DNA from: Paenibacillus mucilaginosus 3016
Lineage (GTDB): Bacteria > Bacillota > Bacilli > Paenibacillales > NBRC-103111
Direction: 5' to 3'
DNA length: 64,000 nucleotides
Assembly: GCF_000250655.1 (NCBI RefSeq)
Contig: NC_016935.1
Span: 2,312,001-2,376,000, forward strand
The notes beneath the pieces are model-generated. The model was not told the DNA's origin and ran no database searches. It was given only the letters and a program-made list of their open reading frames with translations. This document shows, piece after piece, positions 24,786 through 34,562 of the stretch. The position numbers and the translations under genes are program-made. Position 1 is the stretch's first letter; every line of letters begins with the position of its first letter.

Positions 24786-25672
24786 TCAATTATTTCGCAG
24801 TGCCCTGTGCCATGCCTCTTCCATCAGGGACTTCAGTACAAGCGCCTGCTCCCAGCGGTTTGATATTTCACTGCCGTAATTATCCATGGTAATCGCATAG
24901 GAAGGCGGACCAAGCTCAGCGACAAATGGAAGTACGTCACCAGGCTGAGCCTCCTGCAGCCAGCTCCGAATTCCCTTCTCCCACCATCGCATGAAGCGTG
25001 TCGTCATGGGATGGGCTGCGTCATGTCCAATATCCACTTGAATTTGCTGTCCGTTGGAAACACGGGCATGTAAGGCTGAAGTCCGATTCAGCAGGATATC
25101 GAAGAAAGGCTCGGCCTGCTCGGATTCATCCACCATTTCACCGGCAAGAACATAGTGGGACAAGTCAATGGTTAACCGAAGCTCCGGAATCGCATGAACA
25201 TAATCCACCGTACGATGCAGATCCTGCGTGATCCGGCCTCGGTGAGTCTCTACAAAGTAAGGGATACCCGCCGCCGCAGCCTCTTCGACCAGCTCGTTTA
25301 ATAAATCAATAGCTTGACTACCGATCTTAAAGGAATTCATGACCTGCGAATTGACGTACTGGACGCCGAAGCTTTTGGCTTCTCTCAGGACGGGAGGCAA
25401 GGTCGTCGCGTTTAGGCCGGGAAGGAATGGATGCCAAAGCTGAAGCCGTATTCCTCCAGCAGCTGATGCCAGCGTTCCGACTCTTCAGGCTGGGGTAGAG
25501 AGCCGAGGATTCCCGCAAATCCCGCTTTGGCGATGTTCTCAAACTTTTCCTCCAGGGTCCATTCACGGTCACCGTTTCCAAGGCCGATCATGGCCCACCA
25601 TGACTGCTGTAAGTCCAGACGCGGCGGCTTTTTTGACCCATCATTCACACGGGAGAGCGGTTGATTTAGCAT
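24786..25672 (-). pseudogene. Sugar phosphate isomerase/epimerase, frameshifted
   Basis: Two consecutive minus-strand frames make one TIM-barrel epimerase of about 295 residues. The first (ATG 25672, GAGGAG upstream) ends at 25412 with YGFSFGIHSFPA; the second resumes as PPVLREAKSFGVQYVNSQ and ends at 24786. Adding one base in the CCGGG run near 25417-25421 restores a continuous GLNATTLPPVLREA. Motifs FVETHRGRI and LTIDLSHYVL hold the expected metal ligands. The start overlaps the AraC gene end by 32 nt, so the pair is translationally coupled. Either a one-base pseudogene or a sequencing error. Confidence 0.75.
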
Positions 25673-26609
25673 CTTTAGAAAACTCCTCTTGATTTACTAT
25701 GCCTGCATAGCTTTCTCTGCGTATTTCACTCGGTGTTTTTCCGGTATGACGCCTGATGGTGCGGGCGAAATGATACGAGCTTTTGAATCCGACCTGTTCA
25801 GCGATCTCTCCAATATGCAGCCCGGTGCTGCTGATCAGCGCCAAGCCCTGCTTCACTCTATAGGACCATAGGTACTGGATAGGCGTCATATGCTGATCCC
25901 GCCGAAATAAGCGGATCAGGTGCTCGGGTGTTCTGTGCACAGCCTTGGCCAAGTCATCGAGAGACAGTTCCTCTGCAAAACGTTGGTGTATGATCTCCTT
26001 GGCCTGCACAACCGCCGGATGTTGGGTCTCATTCGCATGAAGACGCTCACATTCCGCTATGTACAGCAGGATGGCCGATTCCCCCAGTGATTTCATGAGT
26101 TCTTCTTCAGGAGCGGTTCCACTGTTCAGTAGAGAGTATACCATGCTGCACAGCGAGTCCATATGTTCCGATAGGGGGATGGAGAAGGGAAGCTCATCAA
26201 GCCGCTGCAGAACGGCGGAGTCTGCTGCTTCCACATGGACGGCTATCCACCGATGCCAGGTTTCCCGTTTCGGATCGAAGAAAAAATGCTCGGTGCGTCC
26301 TGGCTTGAGAAGCGCTGTATGTCCGCTGGGGACACTGTAGTTTTTCCCGTCGATTTCAACGGACATGGAGCCGGAGTGCAGCAGCACGAGCTGGAGATCC
26401 TGCTGGACCCGCGGACCATAGGTCCCTCCGGGACCATACACGACCGTTCCTGCAGAGGCGCCTGTCGTAAGATAAACGGCTTCGCCGTCCTTCAAGGACG
26501 GTCCGCGTTGATTAAAAATATCAGATGCCGGAAATGAACCTCGGTGAGTTTTACTTTCTGATATTTCAACAAAAGACGGATTAGGATCCGTCTCTGTCCG
26601 TATATGCAT
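25641..26609 (-). CDS. AraC family transcriptional regulator
   Basis: 322 residues: cupin-like N-terminal domain (QQDLQLVLLHSGSMSVEIDG, about 70-90) and C-terminal AraC DNA-binding domain (LSLDDLAKAVHRTPEHLIRL; GEIAEQVGFKSSYHFARTIR). Downstream and overlapping by 32 nt is the frameshifted epimerase, so both belong to one transcript. The PhyH gene at 26652-27410 lies upstream on the same strand, 42 nt away, and is probably in the same transcript. Confidence 0.85.
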   Translation of the reverse strand: MHIRTETDPNPSFVEISESKTHRGSFPASDIFNQRGPSLKDGEAVYLTTGASAGTVVYGPGGTYGPRVQQDLQLVLLHSGSMSVEIDGKNYSVPSGHTALLKPGRTEHFFFDPKRETWHRWIAVHVEAADSAVLQRLDELPFSIPLSEHMDSLCSMVYSLLNSGTAPEEELMKSLGESAILLYIAECERLHANETQHPAVVQAKEIIHQRFAEELSLDDLAKAVHRTPEHLIRLFRRDQHMTPIQYLWSYRVKQGLALISSTGLHIGEIAEQVGFKSSYHFARTIRRHTGKTPSEIRRESYAGIVNQEEFSKDAKSTALPCE

Positions 26610-26651
26610 GTCGAGTTCACGCCCTCGCAGCAGGATTTGGCTTTTATCCTA

Positions 26652-27410
26652 TTATACGAGAGAGATCTTGCGTTTTAAATCCTCCCGCTCAATCGTGGAG
26701 TCGTGGCGGATGTAATGGCATACATAAGACCGTCTCCAGCGTTCCGAGCGGTTGCGTGTTGAAGAATGAATCAGCAGGCTGTCGAAAATGAGAATGTCTC
26801 CTTTGTCCAGAACAACAGGAACCTCCTGCGTCAGATCAATGCCTTCCACCTCATCCGTCCACGCTTCATGCTCCTGCAGGTTCTTGACGGCTCCATGAGG
26901 CAGCATCCCCAGCTTGTGAGTCCCGGGGATGACCCACAGGCAGCCGTTCTCTTCGTTGATATATTCCATGGCGACCCATGCTGCCGTCAATGTATTTGGC
27001 TCGTTGCGGATGTAATAATAGTCCTGGTGCGCCGCCTGTCCCGGAGAGCCGGGCTCCTTGTAGAAATACATGCTCTGAACCCCGCAAGCCTCATCTCCCA
27101 ATACTTGCGCGAGCGCGCCGCGCACGATGGGAAGCTTCATCATTTGAAGAGAGAAACCGTCATGAAGATGAGGATTGAACAGGCGAATGGAGAAGCGCTC
27201 CTGATCGCTGACCTCTTCCTTTCCTTTTCTCGGTTTTGCCCATTCTTCCATCACATCAGCCGAGCGAATGGTGTAGATATGGGCGTTATAGGCATCAATC
27301 AAGTCATCGCTGCAGCCGTTCTTCAGGATGAGGTACCCATTTTTATGATACTGATCTACTTGTTCCTCGCTTAGCGGCGAGAGCCTCTTGGTTTGGGTTT
27401 GAATCTCCAT
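26652..27410 (-). CDS. Phytanoyl-CoA dioxygenase (PhyH) family protein
   Basis: 252 residues from ATG 27410, preceded by GGGAGG; a longer frame to 27482 lacks such a site. PhyH pattern of Fe(II)/2-oxoglutarate oxygenases: AHQDYYYIRNEPNTLTAAWV supplies the His-x-Asp iron ligands, NEENGCLWVIPGTHKLG is the typical loop, and LIHSSTRNRSERWRRSY supplies the distal His and the 2-oxoglutarate-binding Arg. It should hydroxylate a small molecule in the cytoplasm; the substrate is unknown. Upstream of the AraC and epimerase genes on the same strand; the family is often seen near sugar-epimerase clusters, where the substrate may be a modified sugar (inference). Confidence 0.85.
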   Translation of the reverse strand: MEIQTQTKRLSPLSEEQVDQYHKNGYLILKNGCSDDLIDAYNAHIYTIRSADVMEEWAKPRKGKEEVSDQERFSIRLFNPHLHDGFSLQMMKLPIVRGALAQVLGDEACGVQSMYFYKEPGSPGQAAHQDYYYIRNEPNTLTAAWVAMEYINEENGCLWVIPGTHKLGMLPHGAVKNLQEHEAWTDEVEGIDLTQEVPVVLDKGDILIFDSLLIHSSTRNRSERWRRSYVCHYIRHDSTIEREDLKRKISLV

Positions 27411-27570
27411 ATTTAAATCCTCCCTATGTATATAATGAAGAATGAGAAGCACCTGCATCTTCATTCTAAGGGATCCAATCATTGACTTAAATGCACGAGT
27501 TACACTTCATTTGTGTCTCCAATTGATAATTCGCCTGTCCGGAGCCTCGGCGAGTTATACATTGCAAGAG

Positions 27571-27608
27571 AAAAGAACCTTCGCACCACAGATCGTGGTT
27601 GAAGGCTC
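27571..27608 (-). terminator. Terminator of the first sugar importer operon
   Basis: On the minus strand GAGCCTTC and GAAGGTTC enclose an inner CCAC / GTGG stem, followed by TTTTCT. It begins 15 nt after the binding-protein stop codon. Confidence 0.7.
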
Positions 27609-27622
27609 TCCCGTTCACCCTA

Positions 27623-29155
27623 TTACTTCTGCTTATAAGCTTCGTTGATTTCCTGGGTAATCTTTGTAAAGGTGGCGTCCGCTTTCAGCTTGGCTGTGAA
27701 CTCATCCCAGGCGGCGAGGGACTCCTTCCCCATAATGACCTTGGTCTTCATATCCTGAATCTTCTTGTTGAGGTCCGGTCCTGCGGTCAGTGCCGTTTGC
27801 GATATGAGGCCGTAAGCGGGGTCCGGTACGCTGATGGCTTCACGCTCGTCGATAATCTTCTTGTTGCGGTCGTAGAATTCCTTGGGGATTCCGTTGTAAT
27901 AAGCACGGGCATACATGTCATATTTTTGGAAAATTTGCAGCAGGTTATTCGTCGTATCGGCAACGTTATCCGCCTTCGCCTGCTCGGTTGCAATCTTGAA
28001 GCCGTCCTTGACGGTGTAATGCTTGTCTGGGAAGCCAAAGCCTGCTAAATCGCCTATTTCCTCGCTGTACGCTTGATCCATGAAGGCCAGGATTTTCTTC
28101 ATCTTGGCTTCGGGAACGGTTTTAGGAATGACATACATTCCGAATACGCCGGAGTCACGGCCTGCAAACTTCCTGCCGCTCGGCCCCATGAGATATGGAA
28201 GCGGGTAGGAGTCGCCCTTCGGATCGATCTTGCGGATCGCGTCCGTGAACAGCCACTGAGGATTAATCGCCACGCCCAGTACCCCGGCCTTGCTGCCCAT
28301 ATACTGTTCACGAGATTGCGAATTTTTAAGTACCGGGAAATCGGGCACGAGCACTTTCTCTTCGTAAGCTTTCTTCAACCACTCGAGTGCCTGGCGTTCT
28401 GAGGGCTCGAGCACGACGGGGGTAAGCTGTCCGTTCACCAGCTTGTAGCTTCCCGGCACTTCATTGAATACGTTCTCGACCCAACCGAGAGAGCCCATGT
28501 TGTCGGAGGCCACTTCCCCGACCAGCCCGATGGTATCGGCTTTTCCATTGCCGTCAGGGTCCTTGTGGGTAAAGGCCTGCAGCACTTGGTACAGATCATC
28601 CATCGTCTCCGGTACGGGAAGTCCCAGGTTATCGAGCCAATCCTTGCGCACATGGGCTCCCCAAGATCCTTCGAGAGGCCGGGGGCGCGGAATTCCATAG
28701 TTTTTGCCTTGAATCTTTGCGTTATCCCAGATCGCCTGGGGCAGAGCACTAAAGTTTTTGTAGTCCTTGATATAAGGAGTAAGATCCCAAAACGCACCGG
28801 AAGCAGCCATCTGCACCACTTGGGAATCAAATACATTGCTCACATAGGTAAGCTCCGGGATATCGCCGGAAGCCAGCATCACCTTGGTTTTCTCCGTAAG
28901 GGTGTTGAATGGCACCCAGGTAATATTCAGCTTGGTATTCGTTTTCTTCATGATTTCCTGGAAGATGGGGTTCGCAGGATCGACCGCCTGTGCCCCCTGC
29001 TGATTGGTGAAGATGGAGATTTCCGTAGGCGCTCCGGATGCGTCGGCGGCAGCCCCATTGTCGGGGTTGCCTTCACTCCCGCTGCTGCAGGCGGCGAGCA
29101 GTGAGCTGAGTGCAAGCAGGGATGCGGCGGAGAGAGCAATCGTTTTTGTTTTCAT
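27623..29155 (-). CDS. Extracellular solute-binding lipoprotein of a sugar ABC importer
   Basis: 510 residues. A lipoprotein signal peptide with lipobox LLAAC (Cys23) anchors it to the membrane outer face. The mature part is a family 1/LipO-type binding protein with PDGNGKADTIGL-like calcium-loop sequence (as DPDGNGKADT, about 190), PRPRPLEGSWGAHVRKDWLD and a closing VIMGKESLAAWDEF. It captures oligosaccharides for the two permeases encoded just upstream. Last gene of the operon LplB-LplC-binding protein. Paralogous to the protein at 45210-46760. Confidence 0.9.
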   Translation of the reverse strand: MKTKTIALSAASLLALSSLLAACSSGSEGNPDNGAAADASGAPTEISIFTNQQGAQAVDPANPIFQEIMKKTNTKLNITWVPFNTLTEKTKVMLASGDIPELTYVSNVFDSQVVQMAASGAFWDLTPYIKDYKNFSALPQAIWDNAKIQGKNYGIPRPRPLEGSWGAHVRKDWLDNLGLPVPETMDDLYQVLQAFTHKDPDGNGKADTIGLVGEVASDNMGSLGWVENVFNEVPGSYKLVNGQLTPVVLEPSERQALEWLKKAYEEKVLVPDFPVLKNSQSREQYMGSKAGVLGVAINPQWLFTDAIRKIDPKGDSYPLPYLMGPSGRKFAGRDSGVFGMYVIPKTVPEAKMKKILAFMDQAYSEEIGDLAGFGFPDKHYTVKDGFKIATEQAKADNVADTTNNLLQIFQKYDMYARAYYNGIPKEFYDRNKKIIDEREAISVPDPAYGLISQTALTAGPDLNKKIQDMKTKVIMGKESLAAWDEFTAKLKADATFTKITQEINEAYKQK

Positions 29156-29209
29156 CTGAGGTAACCTCCCGATTGTATTGTAGCATATAGAGGCAGGTGG
29201 AGGATCCGG

Positions 29210-30088
29210 CTAGCCTTTGATCGACCCCACCATGACGCCCTTGGCAAAATGCTTTTGCAGTAACGGATAAACCAGCAGGATGGGGCCGGTCGAGATCATG
29301 ATGGCAGCCATTTTGAGGGTGTCGGTCGGAATCTGGATTTCGCCGGACAGCTGGTTGGCGAACTCTCCGGAGGAGGAGCTCGAGTTGTCGATGAGCAGCT
29401 GCTGCAGCACGATCTGCAGTGGACGAAGGTCCGGTTTGTTGATATAGAGCACGGCGAAGAAGAAGGTATTCCAGTAGGCTACCGCATAGAAGAGTCCGAA
29501 GGCGGCGAGGGAAGGCAGAGACAGCGGCAGAATGATTCGCCAGAAGATGCCTATATCCGATGCCCCGTCAATCTTGGCGGCTTCTTCGAGCTCATCGGGG
29601 ATGCTCTCGAAAAAGCCTTTCATTAAGATCACGTACCAGCCGCTGGTCAGCACCGGTAAGATCAGAGCCCAGATGCTGTTAATCAGGTGGAGTTCCCTCA
29701 CCAGCAGGTACGGTGGAATGAGTCCCGGGTTAAACAGCGTGGTCATTAAAATCAGAATTAACAGAGTTCTGCGGCCCTGAAGGCGTTTGCGGGACAGTGC
29801 ATAAGCGCCTCCGGCGGTTACGAGCAAGCTGAGTGCAGTGCCTGCGGTTGCCAGGAATGCGCTTACACCTGTTGCCTTAATAAACACATTATTCGAGAGC
29901 AGGTAGCGGTAGGAGGTCAGTGTCCACTGCTCGGGCAGCAGAACGAGACCTTTGCGCAAATATTCGACCGGCGAAGTGAACGAAACGACGAACACATAGT
30001 AGAACGGGAACAGCATGAGCAGGCCGATCAGCACCAGAGCTGCGATAATGGCACCGTCGAATAAGCGATCAGTTGTACTGCGGATCAT
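29210..30088 (-). CDS. Sugar ABC transporter permease, LplC/CarB type
   Basis: 292 residues with six hydrophobic segments and the EAA loop ELEEAAKIDGASDIGIFWRI (about 185-205), which contacts the ATPase. The C-terminus PLLQKHFAKGVMVGSIKG is a hallmark of LplC/YtcP permeases. Second gene of the operon. No ATPase gene is present, as is usual for these systems, which share a general MsmK-type ATPase encoded elsewhere. Confidence 0.9.
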   Translation of the reverse strand: MIRSTTDRLFDGAIIAALVLIGLLMLFPFYYVFVVSFTSPVEYLRKGLVLLPEQWTLTSYRYLLSNNVFIKATGVSAFLATAGTALSLLVTAGGAYALSRKRLQGRRTLLILILMTTLFNPGLIPPYLLVRELHLINSIWALILPVLTSGWYVILMKGFFESIPDELEEAAKIDGASDIGIFWRIILPLSLPSLAAFGLFYAVAYWNTFFFAVLYINKPDLRPLQIVLQQLLIDNSSSSSGEFANQLSGEIQIPTDTLKMAAIMISTGPILLVYPLLQKHFAKGVMVGSIKG

Positions 30089-30116
30089 AGGGTCTCCTCC
30101 TTACAGCGGGGCAGCA

Positions 30117-31088
30117 TCAGTAGACGCCGTCCTCGCCGAATTTTTTGGCAAGTCGGTTGGTGATGACGACGAGAATTACTCCCACGATCGATTTGAACAG
30201 CCCTACAGCGGTACTATAGCTGAATTGAGCCTGTTGAATTCCGCTGCGGTAGACATAGGTGTCGAACACATCGGCTACATTGGATACAGCCCCGTTCATC
30301 ATCAGATACACCTGCTCGAAGCCGACGTCCATCATGTGTCCTACACGCAGGATCAGCAGAATGATAATGACATTGCGGATGGCCGGCAGTGTTACGTGCC
30401 ACATCTGGCGCAGTCTTCCGGCACCGTCGATACGAGCCGCTTCATACTGCTGCGGATCGACTGAAGTGATGGCGGCCAGGAAGATGACCGTGCCCCAACC
30501 CGCTTCCTTCCATATAGATTGGAAGGTGAGCAGGAGCCAGAATACGCTCTCATTGGTCAGAAAGTCGAATTTGGCGAATCCTGCTGCAGCCAGCAGCTTG
30601 TTGATGATGCCGTCGGAAGTGGAAAGCAGCAGATACGTAATGCCGGCGATGACCACCCAGGACAGGAAATGGGGCAGATAGATGATGGACTGAATGGTAC
30701 GTTTGATCCATTCCCTGCGGGCCTCATTAAGCATGAGGGACAGCAGGATGGGAAGAGGGAAAAATAGGGCAAGGTTCAAAAAATTGATCGCCAGGGTGTT
30801 CCTCAGCAGCAGAATGAACGCTTCATTGGAGAAGAAACGGTAAAAGTGCTCCAGACCAACCCATTCGCTCTTCATGAAGCCAACAAAGGGAGTGTAGTTT
30901 TTGAAGGCAATCAGTACGCCCCACATCGGAACGTATTTGAAGATCAGAAAGTAGAGCAGCATGGGAGAGGCAATAAGATACAGGGCGCGGTCTCTGATCA
31001 GACCCCGGCCTATGGTTTTAAGTCTGCTCCTTTGATTCGTGTGTGGAGCCGCTGTTCTGTTTTGCTGTACTTGCAGATCCATTTCCAT
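30117..31088 (-). CDS. Sugar ABC transporter permease, LplB type
   Basis: About 323 residues from ATG 31088, which is well spaced to GAGG; GTG 31097 in the same frame is possible. Six membrane segments, the LplB signature KYVPMWGVLIAFKNYTPF (about 50), the EAA loop YEAARIDGAGRLRQMWHVT, and the end VITNRLAKKFGEDGVY. First gene of the importer operon, divergent from the transmembrane AraC regulator at 31314. Confidence 0.9.
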   Translation of the reverse strand: MEMDLQVQQNRTAAPHTNQRSRLKTIGRGLIRDRALYLIASPMLLYFLIFKYVPMWGVLIAFKNYTPFVGFMKSEWVGLEHFYRFFSNEAFILLLRNTLAINFLNLALFFPLPILLSLMLNEARREWIKRTIQSIIYLPHFLSWVVIAGITYLLLSTSDGIINKLLAAAGFAKFDFLTNESVFWLLLTFQSIWKEAGWGTVIFLAAITSVDPQQYEAARIDGAGRLRQMWHVTLPAIRNVIIILLILRVGHMMDVGFEQVYLMMNGAVSNVADVFDTYVYRSGIQQAQFSYSTAVGLFKSIVGVILVVITNRLAKKFGEDGVY

Positions 31089-31313
31089 CCAGGCCACCTC
31101 GCTTATTCTTTAGATATTCTGAGCTTACGGTCCGGCTGTATTTCCTGCAATTGAACAATGATTCCACAGCCTTTTCCACCGGTTGTACTCTTCTCCCGAA
31201 GATATTTCCGGGGATTGCACATTCATTCCGGCCGTGAATTCCCTTTTGCCTTCCTGCCCGGGTATGTACTATGATGAGGAAGGAAAGCGATTACGCGGCG
31301 AAGGGTGAGGCGA

Positions 31314-33596
31314 ATGTGGAAACAGAGGGATGGGCACAAAAGGTTTATTATCGCTGTCGTCAGTGCCTGTCTTCCGGCTGCGATCATTGGCATCCTCGTC
31401 TATGTGCTTGGTACGAGAAGTATCGAGGCAGAGGTTAACAAATCGCGTCAAAACCAGGTTGCTTATGCAACGGAGCGGATCGACAGCAATCTGACACATC
31501 TGGAATCTTCCATTGCACAGTGGTCCTTCAAGCTCTCCCTCGGCACCACCTTCGGACGGCTGGATTTGGGCAATGATTATAATGATGTTCAAACCCTCTA
31601 TCAATCCCTTACCTGGGTAAAGGCGTCTGATCCACTAATTGAGGAGGTATCTCTGTACCTGGACCGGCAGGAAGTGCTCATCCGGGATACGACGGGGATT
31701 GTAAAGATTACCTCACCCGGCGAGCTCGCCTACTACAAGGAGCTGTCAGCCAGACAGAGGGACATTTACTGGGCGGAACGCTATACCCAAACAACGAATT
31801 CCGCTCCTTATATGCTCGTGCTCCGGCTGCCGGGAGGGCTCGTGCAGTCTGAAGCGGTGCTGCTGGTGGAAGTGAGCGCCAAGCAGATCGACCGGCTGAT
31901 TGGGGAGCTCGAGTCCGGAGGGACCGGGGCAGCGCTGCTGATGCAGCAGGATGGCAAACCGATCTCGCTGGGACGGCGAAAGGTGTCAGAGCCGTCTGAG
32001 CTCGACAGCCTGCTCGCCGAATCGGCAGCGGCGATGCAGGGACAGGCCGGTACGATCCTCACCTCATGGAAGGGCGATACGTACTCCTTTTCCTATGCGG
32101 GCATGAAGCGGATTGGCAGTATATGGAGCGTAGCCTCTGCTGTACCGCTGGCACATATGACACAGCCCGTTCAGACAATGTCACGCATCATCCTCGGGAT
32201 CAGCTGCCTTGGGCTCATGCTTGCGGTGCTGCTGTCCTGGTTGGCGTACCGCCAAATGCATGAGCCGTTCCGCCGGCTCGCCCACCAGCTGACGGGCAAA
32301 CCGAGCAGGGCGGCTAACGTTCTCGAAGATATCGCCAGCGAGTGGCAAAACCTCAGCCGGGAGAGCCGAAACCTGCAGGAGAGGATCGACCGGCAGCTGC
32401 CGACGCTGCGCGAGAGCTTCCTGCTGCAGCTGGTACAGGGACACTTATATTATTTGCAGGAAGATGAGCTGGTCCAGAGAATGGAGCAGTATGGCTGGGA
32501 TGTGCGGGACCGTGTATTTGCCGCCATGGTCCTGCAGGTGCACGGATTGTATGGGAATGAAGGACGTTTCTCGGCCAGAGATGAGCAGCTGGTTACCTTC
32601 TCGGCGGCCAATGTTGCAGAGGAGCTGACTGGTGGCATGGGGCTCGAGGCCAGCGTTATCAATTTTCAGGATCTTACGGTAGGTCTGCTCCTGCGCTTTC
32701 CGGTGGAGTCGGGGCAGGAAGGACAGATGTCCATGCTCTATCCCTTGGCAGAAGAGCTGACCTCTACGCTGCATAGCCTTCTGAAGGTTGAAATCACCGT
32801 CTGTGTAGGCAATTCGACCCGGACGCTGCGTGAACTCCCGCAGTTGTTTGATGATGCCCGCAGCGCGCTGAGTCATCGCATGCTGGGTGAACCCCAGCAG
32901 ATTCTCGTCGTCGAGGAAGTCATGCCGGCGGGACCCGAGGCGATTACCTATCCGTTCGAGACGGAGAAAGCGCTGCTGCACGCGGTGAAGATGGGGCTGG
33001 ATGAAGAGGCGGACGAGCTGCTGGACCATTACACTGCGCAGCTCAAAGCGTTGGCCGGCAAGGAGATCGAAGTTCGGCTGGGGCTGCTGCAGCTGTGCGG
33101 GAATGTGCAGCACACCATGATGCAGGGGGGCTATAATCCCCTTGCGCTTACCGGCGGAACAGTTCTTTGGGAAGAACTTGCGGACGTGCGCGATCCGCTG
33201 GCTATAGTCGACTGGCTGAAGCAGCGGCTGCTGCGGCCCTACATGAGTAAGCTGCACGGCTCGCAGAACCGGCAGTTGAAACAGCTGGTGGAGAAGGTGC
33301 TGGAGACCATTCATGCCAGCTACATGAATGATATCTCGCTGGAATACTGCGCGGATCTGCACGGAACCTATTCCAAACGGCTGAGCATCGGGTTCAAGCA
33401 GGTGACAGGGCAGACCTTCATCGACTATTTGACCCGGTATCGGCTGGGACAGGCCAAGCAGCTGCTGACGGAAACGGATGAGACCATAGGCGAGATCGCG
33501 CTGAAGGTAGGCTACCAGCCGCCCTATTTCAACCGGCTGTTCAAAAAGTATGAAGGCGTGACACCGGGTCAGTACAGGGAGCAGCAGGGACGTTAG
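31314..33596 (+). CDS. Transmembrane AraC regulator with extracellular sensor
   Basis: 760 residues from ATG 31314 (AAGGG at 31301-31305; GTG 31305 is the other option). Membrane segment near residues 10-32, an extracellular sensing domain to about 285 (dCache-like), a second membrane segment (IILGISCLGLMLAVLLSWLA), a cytoplasmic linker of about 330 residues, and a C-terminal AraC HTH pair (ISLEYCADLHGTYSKRLSIG; GEIALKVGYQPPYFNRLFKK). Such proteins sense oligosaccharides outside the cell and switch on the adjacent importer. Divergent from the LplB-LplC operon, which is its likely target. Paralogue of the protein at 40656-43037. Confidence 0.88.
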   Translation: MWKQRDGHKRFIIAVVSACLPAAIIGILVYVLGTRSIEAEVNKSRQNQVAYATERIDSNLTHLESSIAQWSFKLSLGTTFGRLDLGNDYNDVQTLYQSLTWVKASDPLIEEVSLYLDRQEVLIRDTTGIVKITSPGELAYYKELSARQRDIYWAERYTQTTNSAPYMLVLRLPGGLVQSEAVLLVEVSAKQIDRLIGELESGGTGAALLMQQDGKPISLGRRKVSEPSELDSLLAESAAAMQGQAGTILTSWKGDTYSFSYAGMKRIGSIWSVASAVPLAHMTQPVQTMSRIILGISCLGLMLAVLLSWLAYRQMHEPFRRLAHQLTGKPSRAANVLEDIASEWQNLSRESRNLQERIDRQLPTLRESFLLQLVQGHLYYLQEDELVQRMEQYGWDVRDRVFAAMVLQVHGLYGNEGRFSARDEQLVTFSAANVAEELTGGMGLEASVINFQDLTVGLLLRFPVESGQEGQMSMLYPLAEELTSTLHSLLKVEITVCVGNSTRTLRELPQLFDDARSALSHRMLGEPQQILVVEEVMPAGPEAITYPFETEKALLHAVKMGLDEEADELLDHYTAQLKALAGKEIEVRLGLLQLCGNVQHTMMQGGYNPLALTGGTVLWEELADVRDPLAIVDWLKQRLLRPYMSKLHGSQNRQLKQLVEKVLETIHASYMNDISLEYCADLHGTYSKRLSIGFKQVTGQTFIDYLTRYRLGQAKQLLTETDETIGEIALKVGYQPPYFNRLFKKYEGVTPGQYREQQGR

Positions 33597-33620
33597 GATA
33601 GACGGAAGGAGGGGTCTGAA

Positions 33621-34454
33621 TTGGATTATGAGTTTTTGAATGGCTTCAGTCCGAAGCTGCTCGATGTAGTGGTACGGGATGCGGCCTTCTGGGCTCAATC
33701 GGATTACCGTCTGCTGCGGGAGCGGACCCGTCTTCATATTCTGGCCTTCGTGCATCGGGGCGAGGGGACGCTGAGTGTCGACGGAAAGGAGTGGCGGCTG
33801 CGTCCTCATACTTTATTTCAGGTATGGCCCGGCCAGCGTATGCAGATCGAAACTTCACGGGAGCAGCCGGTCTGTTTTTACTCCGTTCATTACCAATACG
33901 GTCTCCTGCAGTGGGAGGGAGTTAAGGCCCAGTGGCGGGAGGCCGAGGGACCGCTGCCCTTCGGGGATCTGCTCGCGTGTATGGGCAGTCCGGAGCTCCA
34001 CGAAGTGTTCGAACGCATGTACAGGGTCTGGGGCGGCAAGGACGCGGGGTACGAGTGGGATGTGAAGGTCCGATTTCTGGAGGCCGTGCGGCTCGCGGCT
34101 GCCGGCAGCGTGATGAGCAGATCCGCAGAGGATGCGGATGGGGCCGCAGCCGTGCGGGAGGCAATCTCCTACATGAAAACGCATTATCAGCAGGAGCTAT
34201 CCCGTGATCTCATGGCACAGCATGTGGGTCTATCTCCCGCATATTTCTCCAGTTTATTCAAAAAGCAGACGGGGACCTCACCCATCCGGTATTTGAATCG
34301 GCTCCGGCTGGACCGTGCCAAGCAGCTTCTCCGGCAGAGTGGAATGCCGGTAAAACAGGTCTCGGAGGAGGTCGGGTTCCTGGATTCGTTCTATTTTACA
34401 CGACTGTTTACGAAGGAAACGGGCATGTCTCCACGGGAATACCGTAAGGCTTGA
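33621..34454 (+). CDS. AraC family transcriptional regulator
   Basis: 277 residues from TTG 33621, preceded by GGAAGGAGGGG. N-terminal cupin-like domain (HILAFVHRGEGTLSVDGKEW) and C-terminal HTH pair (SRDLMAQHVGLSPAYFSSLF; KQVSEEVGFLDSFYFTRLFT). It follows the transmembrane regulator by 24 nt and may be co-transcribed. It precedes the amidohydrolase/Rieske pair, a plausible target. Confidence 0.85.
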   Translation: MDYEFLNGFSPKLLDVVVRDAAFWAQSDYRLLRERTRLHILAFVHRGEGTLSVDGKEWRLRPHTLFQVWPGQRMQIETSREQPVCFYSVHYQYGLLQWEGVKAQWREAEGPLPFGDLLACMGSPELHEVFERMYRVWGGKDAGYEWDVKVRFLEAVRLAAAGSVMSRSAEDADGAAAVREAISYMKTHYQQELSRDLMAQHVGLSPAYFSSLFKKQTGTSPIRYLNRLRLDRAKQLLRQSGMPVKQVSEEVGFLDSFYFTRLFTKETGMSPREYRKA

Positions 34455-34562
34455 TCATCGAACAAAAATCCAGATATATCGAAGGATTCTGCATGTACGA
34501 CAGGTCCTTTTTCTTTTATCATGAAGCCAAGAACAACATGAAAAAAGAAGGGGCTGCAGCAT

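Noticed and set aside
31281..31296. cre-like sequence (catabolite repression) AGGAAAGCGATTACG
   Set aside because: Two mismatches at conserved ends of the consensus; not convincing without a genome-wide model.
32445..33809. 454-residue minus-strand frame
   Set aside because: It is the antisense of the transmembrane AraC gene, whose HTH motifs and membrane segments are clear on the plus strand.
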